Source: Granulosicoccus sp964390335
GTDB lineage: Bacteria > Pseudomonadota > Gammaproteobacteria > Granulosicoccales > Granulosicoccaceae
Assembly: GCA_964390335.1 (NCBI GenBank)
Contig: CAYMHU010000008.1
Span: forward strand, 62,001 to 126,000
Length of the DNA stretch: 64,000 bases
Reading direction: 5' to 3'
How positions within the stretch are numbered: position 1 is the stretch's first letter; each line of letters begins with the position of its first letter. This document shows positions 9,289 through 19,700 of this stretch, piece after piece. The translations under genes and the position numbers were made by a program. The notes beneath the pieces were generated by a model that was not told the origin of the DNA, did not search any database, and saw only the letters and a list, made by a program, of their open reading frames with translations.

Positions 9289-9855
9289 ATGTCTGATACA
9301 ACCACAATAGAGCCAGTACGCAGCGAACGACGTGAATTCGATCGGGTCCAAGATGCCGTGGCATTGCGAATGTGTCGCTTGCATGAATTACCAGCCGCCG
9401 GAGAGGCACGCATTCAACCAACAGAGGATGCGCCGGTTCGCCGTGTTAATAAATACGATATCGAAGGCTACGCTGAAGTCAAACGCGACTATCCGGCAGT
9501 GGCCAGTTATGTTGATGAGCTTGAAGAACGTATCAGGGAATTTCTGTTAGACGGTGCAAAGCAAACAGCAGCACCTACCCATAAAGTTAGTTTGTCTGCC
9601 AGTGGGATGGCTTTCGCCGACGATATGATGTTGTATCCGGGTGAGGTTGTGGGAATAAACGTCACGTTGTTTCCCAGTGAAAGACTCATCTCTTGCGATG
9701 CACGCGTACTGTCTGCTGGTGATGCACCTGAAGTGGCTAATGGTGAAAAGCACACGTACCGTTTACAGTTTGTGCGTATAAGCGACGCCGACAAAGCCTA
9801 CATCAACCAGCATGTTCGAGGCTTGCTCAGTGGCCTGCCAGTCGAAGCAGAGTAG
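9289..9855 (+). CDS. PilZ-like domain protein
   Basis: About 188 residues from the ATG at 9289, which places the conserved RREFDRV near the N-terminus. Other in-frame starts (9199, 9280) lie upstream, but the one at 9199 nearly abuts the tRNA. The RREFDR sequence fits the RxxxR cyclic-di-GMP motif of PilZ proteins. The C-terminal half (KVSLSASGMAFADD, then a beta-rich stretch and YRLQFVRISDADKAYINQHV) has the PilZ barrel pattern. The (D/N)xSxxG motif has Ser in place of Asp/Asn, and a helical insert of roughly 90 residues separates it from RxxxR, which is far more than usual. It may be a divergent c-di-GMP receptor or a non-binding relative. Cytoplasmic. Confidence 0.6.
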   Translation: MSDTTTIEPVRSERREFDRVQDAVALRMCRLHELPAAGEARIQPTEDAPVRRVNKYDIEGYAEVKRDYPAVASYVDELEERIREFLLDGAKQTAAPTHKVSLSASGMAFADDMMLYPGEVVGINVTLFPSERLISCDARVLSAGDAPEVANGEKHTYRLQFVRISDADKAYINQHVRGLLSGLPVEAE

Positions 9856-9992
9856 CCACTGTAGATTTCGCCAGTTTTTTTTTACCTATAAATACTGCAC
9901 TATCCACAACTGAATCTCATCAATGATTGATGAGACAGAGGCAAAGGACCAGCCTCTGATTCGCTGTAGGCGAACCATAACAAGGAGTGGTT

Positions 9993-12395
9993 ATGAATCC
10001 GATCGGGTATTGTATTTCTCAGTTTCAATCGTGCATTGCTTTTGTTTGCGTACTTGCGTTGCTGTTAGTCACGCCTGCATTTGCTAATCTACCTGCAGGC
10101 CCGTCCTGTGCAACATCTTCTATTGCGGGTCTCAGCTGCGCCAGTTCAAACGACCCAGGCATCACACCGATTTGGAAACAAAACCATCGCTACGTTGGTA
10201 ACCCGGTTGATGTGGTCAGCGGTAACAAATATCAGCGCGAGCAGGACTATCAGGCTATTGGCTCGCGCTTGCACTTGAGTCGGTACTACAGTTCGGCGTT
10301 AAGCGAGACGGATGTTGGATTGGGCCATGGATGGCGACACTCTTATATGGTCAAACTGATCGAATTGGATTCGGACCGGCGTCAAATAGTGCAGGCCGAT
10401 GGGCGTACGATCGAGTTCAAACGTTTATCCGCAACAGGCTCCTTATTTATGGCGCATAGTCGACAAGATGGCTACATCGAGCATGAGGAGCAGGCGCGAT
10501 GGTTTGTTGGTGATGGGCGGATATTGAGTTTCTATGGCTCGCACTTGGTCAGAATTGATTATTCAGACGGCGCGAGCTTGCAGCTGATGTACAAGGATAA
10601 TCAATTGCAGAGTGTAACCAATGAGTATGCTCAACAGCTGGTGTTTGAATACACAGAATCGAGCGCAGGACTTCGCAGCTACACGCAAACTAACGGCGAA
10701 CTTGATGCGCATCTAAAAGCAGTATCGCTACCTTCCGGTGAGCGTTTGCTGTATCGCTACGACGCCATCGGAAATCTAACCAGTGTGGCGACTCAAGCTA
10801 AACAGGTGGCGCACTATGAGTATAACGATACCGTTTATCCCAATCATCTGACCGACATATCGGGCCCGAAAATTCAGCAGCGTAGCTGGACATACAATCA
10901 GCAGGGGATGGTTGAAAGCTATACCAATGCCACGACGCAACAGCAATTAGCCATGACTTACTATGGCAATGCTGAACTGGATCTTCGGGGTGAAACACTG
11001 GTTGAACACCGCAATGGCAAGCAAGAGCAATTTCATTGGCAACGCAACGCGATTAATCAACAGATATCGATAACCCGGGTTGACAGTCAGTCGGGTAAGT
11101 CCGGTTCCATATTTAGTTTCAGTCCTGTGCCTGATGACGTGCAGCAAGCTGATGATGTTCTAAAAGCTCATAAGCTGCATTTGCAAACGGCAAAAACCTC
11201 GCATGCTAAGCCAAAGGTCGTAACAGAAATGACATCACTGGAAGATGTTGATCTGAGTGCGATTGAAGTTTTGCCCATTGCTAAGTCGCTTAATAGTCAA
11301 GTTGTGTTGCGCATCAACGGAAGTGATCTTACATTTGAGATTCATGCCGATCGCCATGGCAAAGTAACCCAAATTACTTTTGGTAATACGTCATTACGGG
11401 AGATGGCTGAGCATTGGGCTAGCGGCGACATCGTGCGCTGTGATGCGGAACCTTTGTTTCAACGCGCGTTACAGCAACCAAAACCCGACCAAAGCTGTAT
11501 AGAAGACTTTGTATTTCTGGTAGAGCTGTCTAATAGAGTGACTGAACTTAACCAGTCGGGTTCTTATAACGATTTACCGGATAGGTCGCGGCGTTCTGCA
11601 ACAACCGGTACTGCTGCGAACCAGCCGTGTTTAACAAACCCGTTCTCCAGTTGCACTGAACTTGAGCGCAACTTTGAGCTGGCGCAATTGACAAGCTGTG
11701 CTTATAAAATTGTTGTGGTCACTTGTGGGCAAGACTGGGAGTCGGTCGATCCTGGCATGGTGAATTTGACGCAGGACGATTTTAACTATAAGTCATTCAG
11801 TGCGCGTTTATTTCTTAATAATCAAACCGGCGAATACGTGTTGGCATTCAGAGGTACCGACGATAAAGGCGATTGGAAGGATAATCTGTTGCAAGCGGTG
11901 GGTGTCAGTACATCGCAGTATCGAAAGGCTACTGAACTAGCTGAAAAAGTCAAACAACAGTTGGCAGGCCGGGATTTATCCACTGCCGGACACTCACTTG
12001 GAGGTGGGTTGGCTACGGCAGCTGCGTTACAAATTGAGGTAGAAGGGCATGTGTTTAATCCGGCTGCACTGGTCGATAAAACAGCCGGCCGATTGGGATT
12101 AAATAACTACACCGATGCTGAGAGGTTAGTGTCTGTCACGACGATGCACGGTGACCTTCTTACCAGTGTTCAAAACTGGGTGTATGCCGAAAGTGCGTTT
12201 TATGAGTGGTATGGAAAGCCCAGTTCGCATACTAGGCTTTCCAAGCCAGATCGCGCTTGGTTAAATAACTATAAACAGAACAATAGCAGTACCCTGGGTT
12301 TTGATAGTATTGCGCTGCATTCAATAGAATCGATATTGCAATCGAATGAAGCAACACTGAAAGCGGTGTGTGGTATTACCGCTTCCAGAGCCTAG
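9993..12395 (+). CDS. Exported Rhs/YD-repeat protein with C-terminal class 3 lipase domain
   Basis: The start is the ATG at 9993, preceded by AAGGAG with a 5-base gap. The 800-residue product has a signal peptide (cleavage near TPAFA). A DUF6531-type Rhs entry domain follows (NPVDVVSGNKYQRE; LSRYYSS; GLGHGWRHSY), then beta-rich YD-like repeats to about residue 330 and a linker. The C-terminal alpha/beta-hydrolase domain has nucleophile Ser668 in GHSLGG and probable partners Asp721 and His776, the order found in class 3 lipases. The canonical Rhs core motif before the toxin tip is not seen, and no immunity-like gene follows. It could be a secreted lipase using an Rhs shell remnant or an Rhs-type effector. 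Confidence 0.8.
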   Translation: MNPIGYCISQFQSCIAFVCVLALLLVTPAFANLPAGPSCATSSIAGLSCASSNDPGITPIWKQNHRYVGNPVDVVSGNKYQREQDYQAIGSRLHLSRYYSSALSETDVGLGHGWRHSYMVKLIELDSDRRQIVQADGRTIEFKRLSATGSLFMAHSRQDGYIEHEEQARWFVGDGRILSFYGSHLVRIDYSDGASLQLMYKDNQLQSVTNEYAQQLVFEYTESSAGLRSYTQTNGELDAHLKAVSLPSGERLLYRYDAIGNLTSVATQAKQVAHYEYNDTVYPNHLTDISGPKIQQRSWTYNQQGMVESYTNATTQQQLAMTYYGNAELDLRGETLVEHRNGKQEQFHWQRNAINQQISITRVDSQSGKSGSIFSFSPVPDDVQQADDVLKAHKLHLQTAKTSHAKPKVVTEMTSLEDVDLSAIEVLPIAKSLNSQVVLRINGSDLTFEIHADRHGKVTQITFGNTSLREMAEHWASGDIVRCDAEPLFQRALQQPKPDQSCIEDFVFLVELSNRVTELNQSGSYNDLPDRSRRSATTGTAANQPCLTNPFSSCTELERNFELAQLTSCAYKIVVVTCGQDWESVDPGMVNLTQDDFNYKSFSARLFLNNQTGEYVLAFRGTDDKGDWKDNLLQAVGVSTSQYRKATELAEKVKQQLAGRDLSTAGHSLGGGLATAAALQIEVEGHVFNPAALVDKTAGRLGLNNYTDAERLVSVTTMHGDLLTSVQNWVYAESAFYEWYGKPSSHTRLSKPDRAWLNNYKQNNSSTLGFDSIALHSIESILQSNEATLKAVCGITASRA

Positions 12396-12421
12396 TTGCT
12401 CATGCACAGGTTAAACCTGCT

Positions 12422-15400
12422 TTATTCAGGCGAAAACAGCACGCTGTCGCCGATAATCTGTTTGGCTATGTTGGCGCTCGACCAATATACATCCAATGCT
12501 TCTGTGCCATTGGATTGAAAATACCGAACTTCGATATCGTGCAAGCCAGCGTCAAGACTCACAGCACCTTGTTTTTCAATGACGCCGTGTTTGCCGTTAT
12601 TGTCTACAACAGTAATGCCATTGATCAGCAATTGACTGCCATCATTCGACGCAGTGTAGAAGGTATACAAGTCGGTTTCGGGTATCAGGATTTTTCCCGT
12701 AAAACGATACCCATAGAACTTGACGCCATTGCTATCGGGTAATGTAAATTGCGGTGTCGACCCTGAGCTTGTAGGTGTTAGCTGGTTGAAGTCGGGCAGT
12801 ACTGTCCAATTTCCCTCGTAATACTCGTAGTTTAAGTCTGAATCGGACGGCGGTGTTACTGTCGAACCACCTGTCGTATCGCCGTCGACGTTATCATTGG
12901 CGTTATCGTCGGTATTGGCACCATCATTAAATGGTGCGGCTGTCAGGGTTGCGTTTGCCAGTGCTTGTTTCGGCATCGTATCAGACGACCAGAACACCTC
13001 CAGTGAATCCTGGCCCGCGCGTTCGAAGAATTCAATTAACACATGATGCTGTCCGGCGGATAGGGTTTGGCTAGCCGACACCTCGCGCTTAGCGTGCAAG
13101 CCATCATTATCCACTAATAGCTGTCCGTCGATCGACAGCGCGCTTCCATCATCTGATGCAACATAGAAAGTGTATGTGCCATCTTCAGGAATATCCAGAT
13201 AGCTTGCATAGCGAAACGCGTAGTTATCTGAAGTTGCTTTCGGCTCTAAACTGAATGCGTTCAGGTGCCCCTCATTAATTGGTGTTAGTGACGTGAAGTC
13301 GGGTAGGGCTGCCCACTGACCTTCAAAATATTGATAACTGATTTTGGGTTCTTCCACATCGGGTGCCGGATCGTCTTTGCCGGTGGATAGTACCGCTAGA
13401 GGAATTGGTTCCTTGTTGAAAGTATCGCTTGACCACGCTACGTCCAGTAGATGCCCGCCACCGTATTCAAAAAATTCAACATCGATGGAGTAAGTACCAG
13501 CAGTTAGAACAATATCGGCTTGTTTTTCAATAGGTGGGTGTCTGAAGTCGTTCAGTACCACTACTTCACCGTTCAACAGTAAGCGACTGCCGTCGTCCGA
13601 TTTTAGGTAGAAGGTGTATGTACCGTCGGAGGGTATTGTAATAGCGCCACTAAACCGGAACGCGTAGAAGTCATCCTGTTCTCGATCATCCAATACAAAC
13701 CCAGGACTTTGACCCTGCTTAACCGCTGTTAGGGCGTTAAAGTCTGGTAGCTTGGTAAACGCGCCCTGATAGTAGTTGTAGTTAACCAGGCCGCTGATGC
13801 CAACATCCTCTGTGCCTGAATCTGTGGTGTCTGAGTCGCCGCTGCCACCGGTAGTTCCAGAGTCTGATATACCGTTAGTACTACCTGTGTCGGTCGAACC
13901 AGCGGTTGTGCCCGCATCTGATTCTCCATCGGTAGTACCGGAATCTGAGGACCCCTGCGTGGTGTTTCCTGTATCAACACTGCCATTGGAACTCAATACC
14001 GAAGTTGGGATAATTTCTTTCGCGAACGATGGTCCTTGCCAGTGAACTTGCAGTGTTTCTCCGCGTTTTTGCTCGAAGTACTCCACTTTAATTTTGTGTG
14101 TGCCCTCGGCTAATCTGATAGTGCCGGATTGCTCCGTCGGCGCATGAATTCCATCATTGTCAACAACGAGACGATCATTGATGTAGAGCCGGCTGCCATC
14201 ATCCGATGTAGTGAAAAACGTATACTCACCTGATACTGGAACCTGTATTTCAGCCGTAAATTCAAACCCGAATAGATCGTCTTGTAGCCGTGGCGATAAT
14301 AAAAATCCGTCTACTTCACCTTCTTTAATAATGGTTTGGGTGCCAAAGTCGGGCAGGGTTGTCCATGCACCTTCATAGTAGCGATATGACACCTTGCCTG
14401 CTATAGACGGACCTGGGTTGTCATAAGTGATTTCTTTCGGTTGTATTGGGCTGCCTAAGTCCACAGAGTTAATGGGGCGTTTTAAACCATCCGGTCCTTG
14501 CCACGATGCTAACAACGCATCTCCGCCAGCCAGCTCAAAATAATGTACTTCAATATCGTGCTGACCTTTCGTTAAAGTGATGGTGCCGCTCTCTTCAAAG
14601 TTATAAGCATGCGCCCCATCGTGATCTACAACCAGATTGTTGTTGATAAACAGTTTACTGCCATCATCAGACTTCAGGAAAAAAGTATATTCGCCATCAC
14701 TAGGTACATGCAGGGTTGCACGGAACCTAAACGCATACTGGTTAGACCGGTCTTTATTGAATAAAGAAAAGTCAGACTGAAAACCAGATTTTTTGGGTGC
14801 TAACGTATCGAAGTCAGGTAGCTCCCAGTTCACCCAGGTGTCTTCGTAGTAATCGTATTCAACATTTTGTTCGTTGTCAGACAGGGCTAAGGCTGCACCA
14901 ATTTCTGGCGCGACATTGACCTGGAGTGTATGTCCCTCAGTCGGTGTGCCATCGGCGTTCAATCCAAATACCCAGTAGTAGCCCGGAATAAGCACATTGG
15001 GATTTGAATTCATGGTTAAGTCGTATGTGCCGGTGTCGGTTTTGATAAAGTCCACTGGCACAAATCGTTGATCTGTTGTGTGGTGGTGCGTAATGGCAAC
15101 CAGCCGCAGCATATTAAATTCAACAATATCGTCACTGCCGGTTAGCGTGACAGTTTCACCTGGTAGCGCTGTAGCTGCTCCGCCGCTAATGGTTGGTCGA
15201 GGCGCAGACAATCCCTGCGCATCAAACAGGTATGGAGGTGAAAAAATTTCGCCATTTTGATGGTTCGTGGGACACCCGCCACATAGACCACCACCGGCAG
15301 CTAATACCCGCCCGTCTTTTAGCAGAATTGCGATCGAATGGTAGTTGCGAGGTTTATCATGAAGCGCAAGTGGCGTCCATTGCTCGGTATCGGGATTCCA

Positions 15401-16522
15401 TAATTCAGGCTCAAGCACGGTGCCATCATCACTGAATTGAATCCCGCTGCTGTTACCACCTATAACCAAAACTTCTCCGTTGGGCAGTACAACACTGTTT
15501 TGCATGCTGCGCACGTGCTTCATTGGGGTCGTCGGCGTTACTACAGGTTCAGGACCATTTAAATCCATAAGCAATGCTGTGTTGGTTGCATTGTCTTGAG
15601 AGCCGCCTCCGGCAATCAACATTTTGCCAATGTCATACATAACGGTTGTGTTGTATAAACGCGATACCTCATCGGCTTCGCGCTCGCCATGATGCTGTAC
15701 GGTATCGTGTTGCTCCATATGCACTGATAATAATCCTGGCATATGCCCTGGATGAAATAGCGAACCATCTGGTGCGACTGTTAATGCCGGATACCAATCG
15801 TTGTGAACCACATCTTCGGTGTCTAGAATGGTTTGTAAATCGATGGATGGCAGCAACGTCCAACCGGAACCATCAGTCCAGATTTCAGGATAGGGTGATG
15901 CAATCGTACCCAGTGATGCCAGTACCTGACCTGATGCCAGTGTTGTGCTGGTTGGGTACCAACGCGGTATAGCCATTGGTTCGATCGTGGAAAATTCGTC
16001 GTTATCAAAGATAGAGGTAGTAACAACGGTTGCACCACCGCCGGCAACAAACACCCGACCGTCTTCCAGCATTGATAAGCCTGCGCAGAACATATCATGG
16101 GTGCTGTTCGGGGTATCCTCAAAGCTACCATCTACGGGGTTAAAAATAGTACCGACTGTTGATTCCTTATCACCGCCAAATGTATCAACCTCCTGTGATG
16201 ACCAAGCCACGATTCTGCCATCGGGTAAGTTAGCAGCAGCTGTGGCAATCAATGGCATATCAAATGTGGGTTCCCAACTGCCAACGCTACTCCAAGCTTC
16301 CGGCGGGTAAGCGGGGCTGAGCTCGGGTGGTTTTACAAAGGGTTCGTAATTTTGCGCCAGCGCCGCCCAGTAATCGTCACCGCCACCGCTTGCGGCTACC
16401 GGTTCAGTATGGTCGTGCTCGTGCGTGTTACACGCACTAATCCCAACGCAAAGCAGCGCAATACGCACGCAGCGCCAAAGGAAGTTTTGAGGAAACAAGT
16501 ACGCAGATTGTGTCGTCGTCAT
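12422..16522 (-). CDS. Galactose-oxidase-like (AA5) copper radical oxidase lipoprotein with five PA14 modules
   Basis: Probably oxidises a primary alcohol or aldehyde of a sugar to yield H2O2, on the outside of the cell. The 1366-residue precursor has a lipobox with Cys31 (GISAC). A kelch propeller at about 65-430 carries the cofactor residues: Cys146 (HDMFCAG) and Tyr189 (RWYPTS) for the Tyr-Cys crosslink, Tyr394-His395 (NYHSIA), and His479 (ITHHH) in the DUF1929 domain at about 430-545. Five PA14 domains follow, starting near 551, 711, 914, 1061 and 1229, with a Ser/Thr/Gly/Asp-rich spacer between the second and third. PA14 modules bind carbohydrate in many enzymes. The frame runs on to a TTG at 16573, but the ATG at 16522 fits the signal peptide better. 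Confidence 0.88.
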   Translation of the reverse strand: MTTTQSAYLFPQNFLWRCVRIALLCVGISACNTHEHDHTEPVAASGGGDDYWAALAQNYEPFVKPPELSPAYPPEAWSSVGSWEPTFDMPLIATAAANLPDGRIVAWSSQEVDTFGGDKESTVGTIFNPVDGSFEDTPNSTHDMFCAGLSMLEDGRVFVAGGGATVVTTSIFDNDEFSTIEPMAIPRWYPTSTTLASGQVLASLGTIASPYPEIWTDGSGWTLLPSIDLQTILDTEDVVHNDWYPALTVAPDGSLFHPGHMPGLLSVHMEQHDTVQHHGEREADEVSRLYNTTVMYDIGKMLIAGGGSQDNATNTALLMDLNGPEPVVTPTTPMKHVRSMQNSVVLPNGEVLVIGGNSSGIQFSDDGTVLEPELWNPDTEQWTPLALHDKPRNYHSIAILLKDGRVLAAGGGLCGGCPTNHQNGEIFSPPYLFDAQGLSAPRPTISGGAATALPGETVTLTGSDDIVEFNMLRLVAITHHHTTDQRFVPVDFIKTDTGTYDLTMNSNPNVLIPGYYWVFGLNADGTPTEGHTLQVNVAPEIGAALALSDNEQNVEYDYYEDTWVNWELPDFDTLAPKKSGFQSDFSLFNKDRSNQYAFRFRATLHVPSDGEYTFFLKSDDGSKLFINNNLVVDHDGAHAYNFEESGTITLTKGQHDIEVHYFELAGGDALLASWQGPDGLKRPINSVDLGSPIQPKEITYDNPGPSIAGKVSYRYYEGAWTTLPDFGTQTIIKEGEVDGFLLSPRLQDDLFGFEFTAEIQVPVSGEYTFFTTSDDGSRLYINDRLVVDNDGIHAPTEQSGTIRLAEGTHKIKVEYFEQKRGETLQVHWQGPSFAKEIIPTSVLSSNGSVDTGNTTQGSSDSGTTDGESDAGTTAGSTDTGSTNGISDSGTTGGSGDSDTTDSGTEDVGISGLVNYNYYQGAFTKLPDFNALTAVKQGQSPGFVLDDREQDDFYAFRFSGAITIPSDGTYTFYLKSDDGSRLLLNGEVVVLNDFRHPPIEKQADIVLTAGTYSIDVEFFEYGGGHLLDVAWSSDTFNKEPIPLAVLSTGKDDPAPDVEEPKISYQYFEGQWAALPDFTSLTPINEGHLNAFSLEPKATSDNYAFRYASYLDIPEDGTYTFYVASDDGSALSIDGQLLVDNDGLHAKREVSASQTLSAGQHHVLIEFFERAGQDSLEVFWSSDTMPKQALANATLTAAPFNDGANTDDNANDNVDGDTTGGSTVTPPSDSDLNYEYYEGNWTVLPDFNQLTPTSSGSTPQFTLPDSNGVKFYGYRFTGKILIPETDLYTFYTASNDGSQLLINGITVVDNNGKHGVIEKQGAVSLDAGLHDIEVRYFQSNGTEALDVYWSSANIAKQIIGDSVLFSPE

Positions 16523-16720
16523 GGTTTCAATTTGGGCAGTCAAGATAGACCTCGGAGAGGTACAAACTGCCAAAAAAGGTGCACAGACAACGCCAACTCT
16601 GAAAATTTAAAACACCTATGCGGACTATGAGTGGTCTGGAAACGTGAGCTATTTAACGGAACAACGACGACGATCGAAGTCCATGGCTAATATTGCGCTT
16701 ATTGATGGTTTGTTATCCAC

Positions 16721-19700
16721 CTAAACCGACACTTTGTCGGTCTCGCTACCATACTCATCCGGACCATCATCTACCATAGATTCTAGTGATTCTTCATCTT
16801 CAAATGTGTCTTCTCCCAGCGCGCCCAGTACCGGAAGTGGGTCAACCATTCGCCATGCCGGCAAGGATGATAGAACGCTTCCCATCAGTGTGCCGCCTCG
16901 GATTAACCACAGCAGATAGCCCACAGACAAGCCGGAGCTTACTGTAAATGAACTACCAATCAGTGTTTTGTATTGTGCCTGACTCTTCTCTAATTCTTCT
17001 CGTTGCCGATCAAACTCATTGGCTATTTCGCGAAACTCGCTACTGTTGGCGTAGTTGATTCCGGATTCAAATTCAAAGTCGAGCCGATTATTGATATCCG
17101 TTGAGACTTGGTTGGCTGAAACTGAGCTACTTAGGGGAGAAATTGTGTTTTTAAGCAATGCAATTTCTTCCAAAGTAATTTTTTCAAGTGGTGCTATTAA
17201 GCTGGCTAAATCCACTTCTTCAACGTAGGTGCTCTGTTGGTTTTCTGGTTCTTGAGTCCTTTCTACGGTGTTTGTTGCTTGAGTAGCTGGTTTTGTATCA
17301 GTATTGTTCGTAGCTGTAGTGGGTTCTTGGATTGGTTCAAGTTCAACTTGTGGAGGAGTTTCCGCCCCCGCAGCACCCAATGTCGGTGGAAGACTGATAT
17401 CCACGTAATCACTAACCCTGATACTAAAGTAATGAGTTGTTGTAAGGTTGCCGGTATCAGTAGACACCACTTGCAATTCAACTTCTTCATTTACAAAAAA
17501 GTTATTTTCTGCGTTAGGTGCAAATTTTAATTCGTTGCCGACGATTTGAAATCGCTCATCAGTAATTGTATAAACGTGAGAATCGTTAGCATCAGGATCG
17601 CTCGTAGACAGTACACCAATAAGATATGGATCGGCCTGAGTAGCAGCAGCGGGAGTTGTCAGAGCAACATCAATCGGTTTTTGATTTGTGTCAATCAGTT
17701 CAATAGTCAAAAATATAGACGTAGATGACTGAAATTGTGAGTCTGATGCATTGATTTCAATCGTGACAGGGCCATATACTACGTCGGAATCGGTTGGTGT
17801 GCCACTAAAGGTTCGGGTTTGCTGGTCGTAGGTCAACCAAGAGGGCAACTCGCTGGTAACCGAGTAAGTCAACGCATCGTTTTCCGGGTCGGTAAAGCTC
17901 TCAGGTGGAATCGTGTATGTAAACTCGTTGCTCTCTGTGGCGATTTGCACTGGTAAATCGGACCCAGCCATTGGCTTTTCATTAATGGGATTTATATTGA
18001 TATCGAAAAGTTGATCTGTATATAAACCAGACTCATCACTCGCTCTTATTAAAACTGAATAAACCGATTGGGTTTCAAAATCCAGCACGCCATTACTCAA
18101 TACCAGCTCATTATCCGCCGCGCCACCTAGCGTGAATACATCTGCATCAGCACCGCCAACTATGCTGTAGCTTACTGAATCGCCCGTGTCTTGATCCGCA
18201 CTACTAAGAGTCCCAATGGTGATGCCCGCCGCGGTATCGATGTTTTCATTAACGTTGGTATCCGATAAGGTTAATAGGCTTGGAGACTCGTTTACATTGT
18301 TTACCCACACGGATAACGCTTGTGTATCAATACCACCGTCGCCGTCGTCGACCGTAACAGTGATTTCATAATGACCGTTGGTACCAGAACCTGTATTACG
18401 TTCAAAATCAGGCGGATTAACAAAGCTTAAAACACCCGTGGTATCGATGTCGAACAGTGTACTGTCCGCGCCAGAGAGCGTGTAGTTAAATGAGTTGGTG
18501 TCGAGATCGGGGTCGCTTGCTGTTACGCTAGTTACTGCGGTTTGGTTTTCGTTAATACTAATAATTACGCTGTCGAGACCACCATTGCTAGTGATGGTAG
18601 GGTCTTCATTCACATTACTTAGTGTTACGTTTAGATTCTGATAATCTGAACCCCCGGAGCCGTCATTCACGGTTACGGTAACTTCAAAAGCGCCATTGGT
18701 GCCTGAACCCGAATCGGCTTCAAAGTCGGGTGGGTTTTTAAATGTAAGTGCGCCGGTTGTATCAATGCTAAATCGGGCTTTGTCGGCGCCAGAAAGTAAA
18801 TAGCTATACGTATCCGGGCCAATGTCTGGGTCGTTCACAACTATGTTTGTAACCGCTGTTTGGTTCTCGGCAGCAATAAGACTTGCGTTATCGCCGCCGC
18901 CGTCACTGGTTATGACCGGATCTTCATTTATATCTGTTATCGTCAAAACTACCGACTTAAGATTTGTTGCACCGCCAGTGTCTTCTACTTGAATATCAAT
19001 GTTGTATTCGCCGTTTGTATCGAAATCGCTGGGATTTTCATAGTCCGGAATTTCATTAAACGTCAATGCCCCGGTTACCGAATCTATGGTTATTTTGGAT
19101 TGATCTTCTCCACCAACGATCGAATAAGTGATCGTGTCGCCAGCGTCGGGATCAGTGGCAGGGACAATAATTATGCTTGTTTGGGCTTCTGGTGTATTAA
19201 CTATGGTGGGGTCACCACCCATTGCAATAGCAGGTGCTTCGTTAACATTTGCCAAGCCTATCTTCAAATTCTGAGTATCTGTACCACCAGTGCCGTCGTC
19301 CACAGTAACTGAAATTTCATAGGTACCGTTGGGACCTGAGCCTGTATCAGTTTCAAAGTTGGGAGGATTCTTGAATGTTAGTACACCGTTAGAATCGATG
19401 CTAAACAACGCGCTGTCTGTACCGGATAGCGAATAGGTGAGTGTGTCAGGGTCTTGATCATTTGCAGTAATAGTGCTTACGGCCGTTTGATTTTCGGCAG
19501 CAATAAGACTTGCGTTATCGCCGCCGCCATTGCTGGTTATTACCGGTAGATCGTTCGCGTCCGTTACTGTGGTAACCACGGTCTGTGTATCGGCATCACC
19601 AAAGGCATCCTCTACGCGAACATTAACGGTATAAGTATTACTTGCATCGGCATCAATCGGATTCTCGTAGTCTGGAGTTGTATTAAAAGTTAAAAGACCG

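Noticed and set aside
12396..12421. Short palindrome CAGGTTAAACCTG near the Rhs gene stop
   Set aside because: Only one unpaired base at the centre, so it cannot form a hairpin loop; may be a chance palindrome.
16523..16573. TTG-started N-terminal extension of the galactose oxidase
   Set aside because: It would place about 17 charged residues before the lipoprotein signal, and TTG has no ribosome site; ATG 16522 is preferred.
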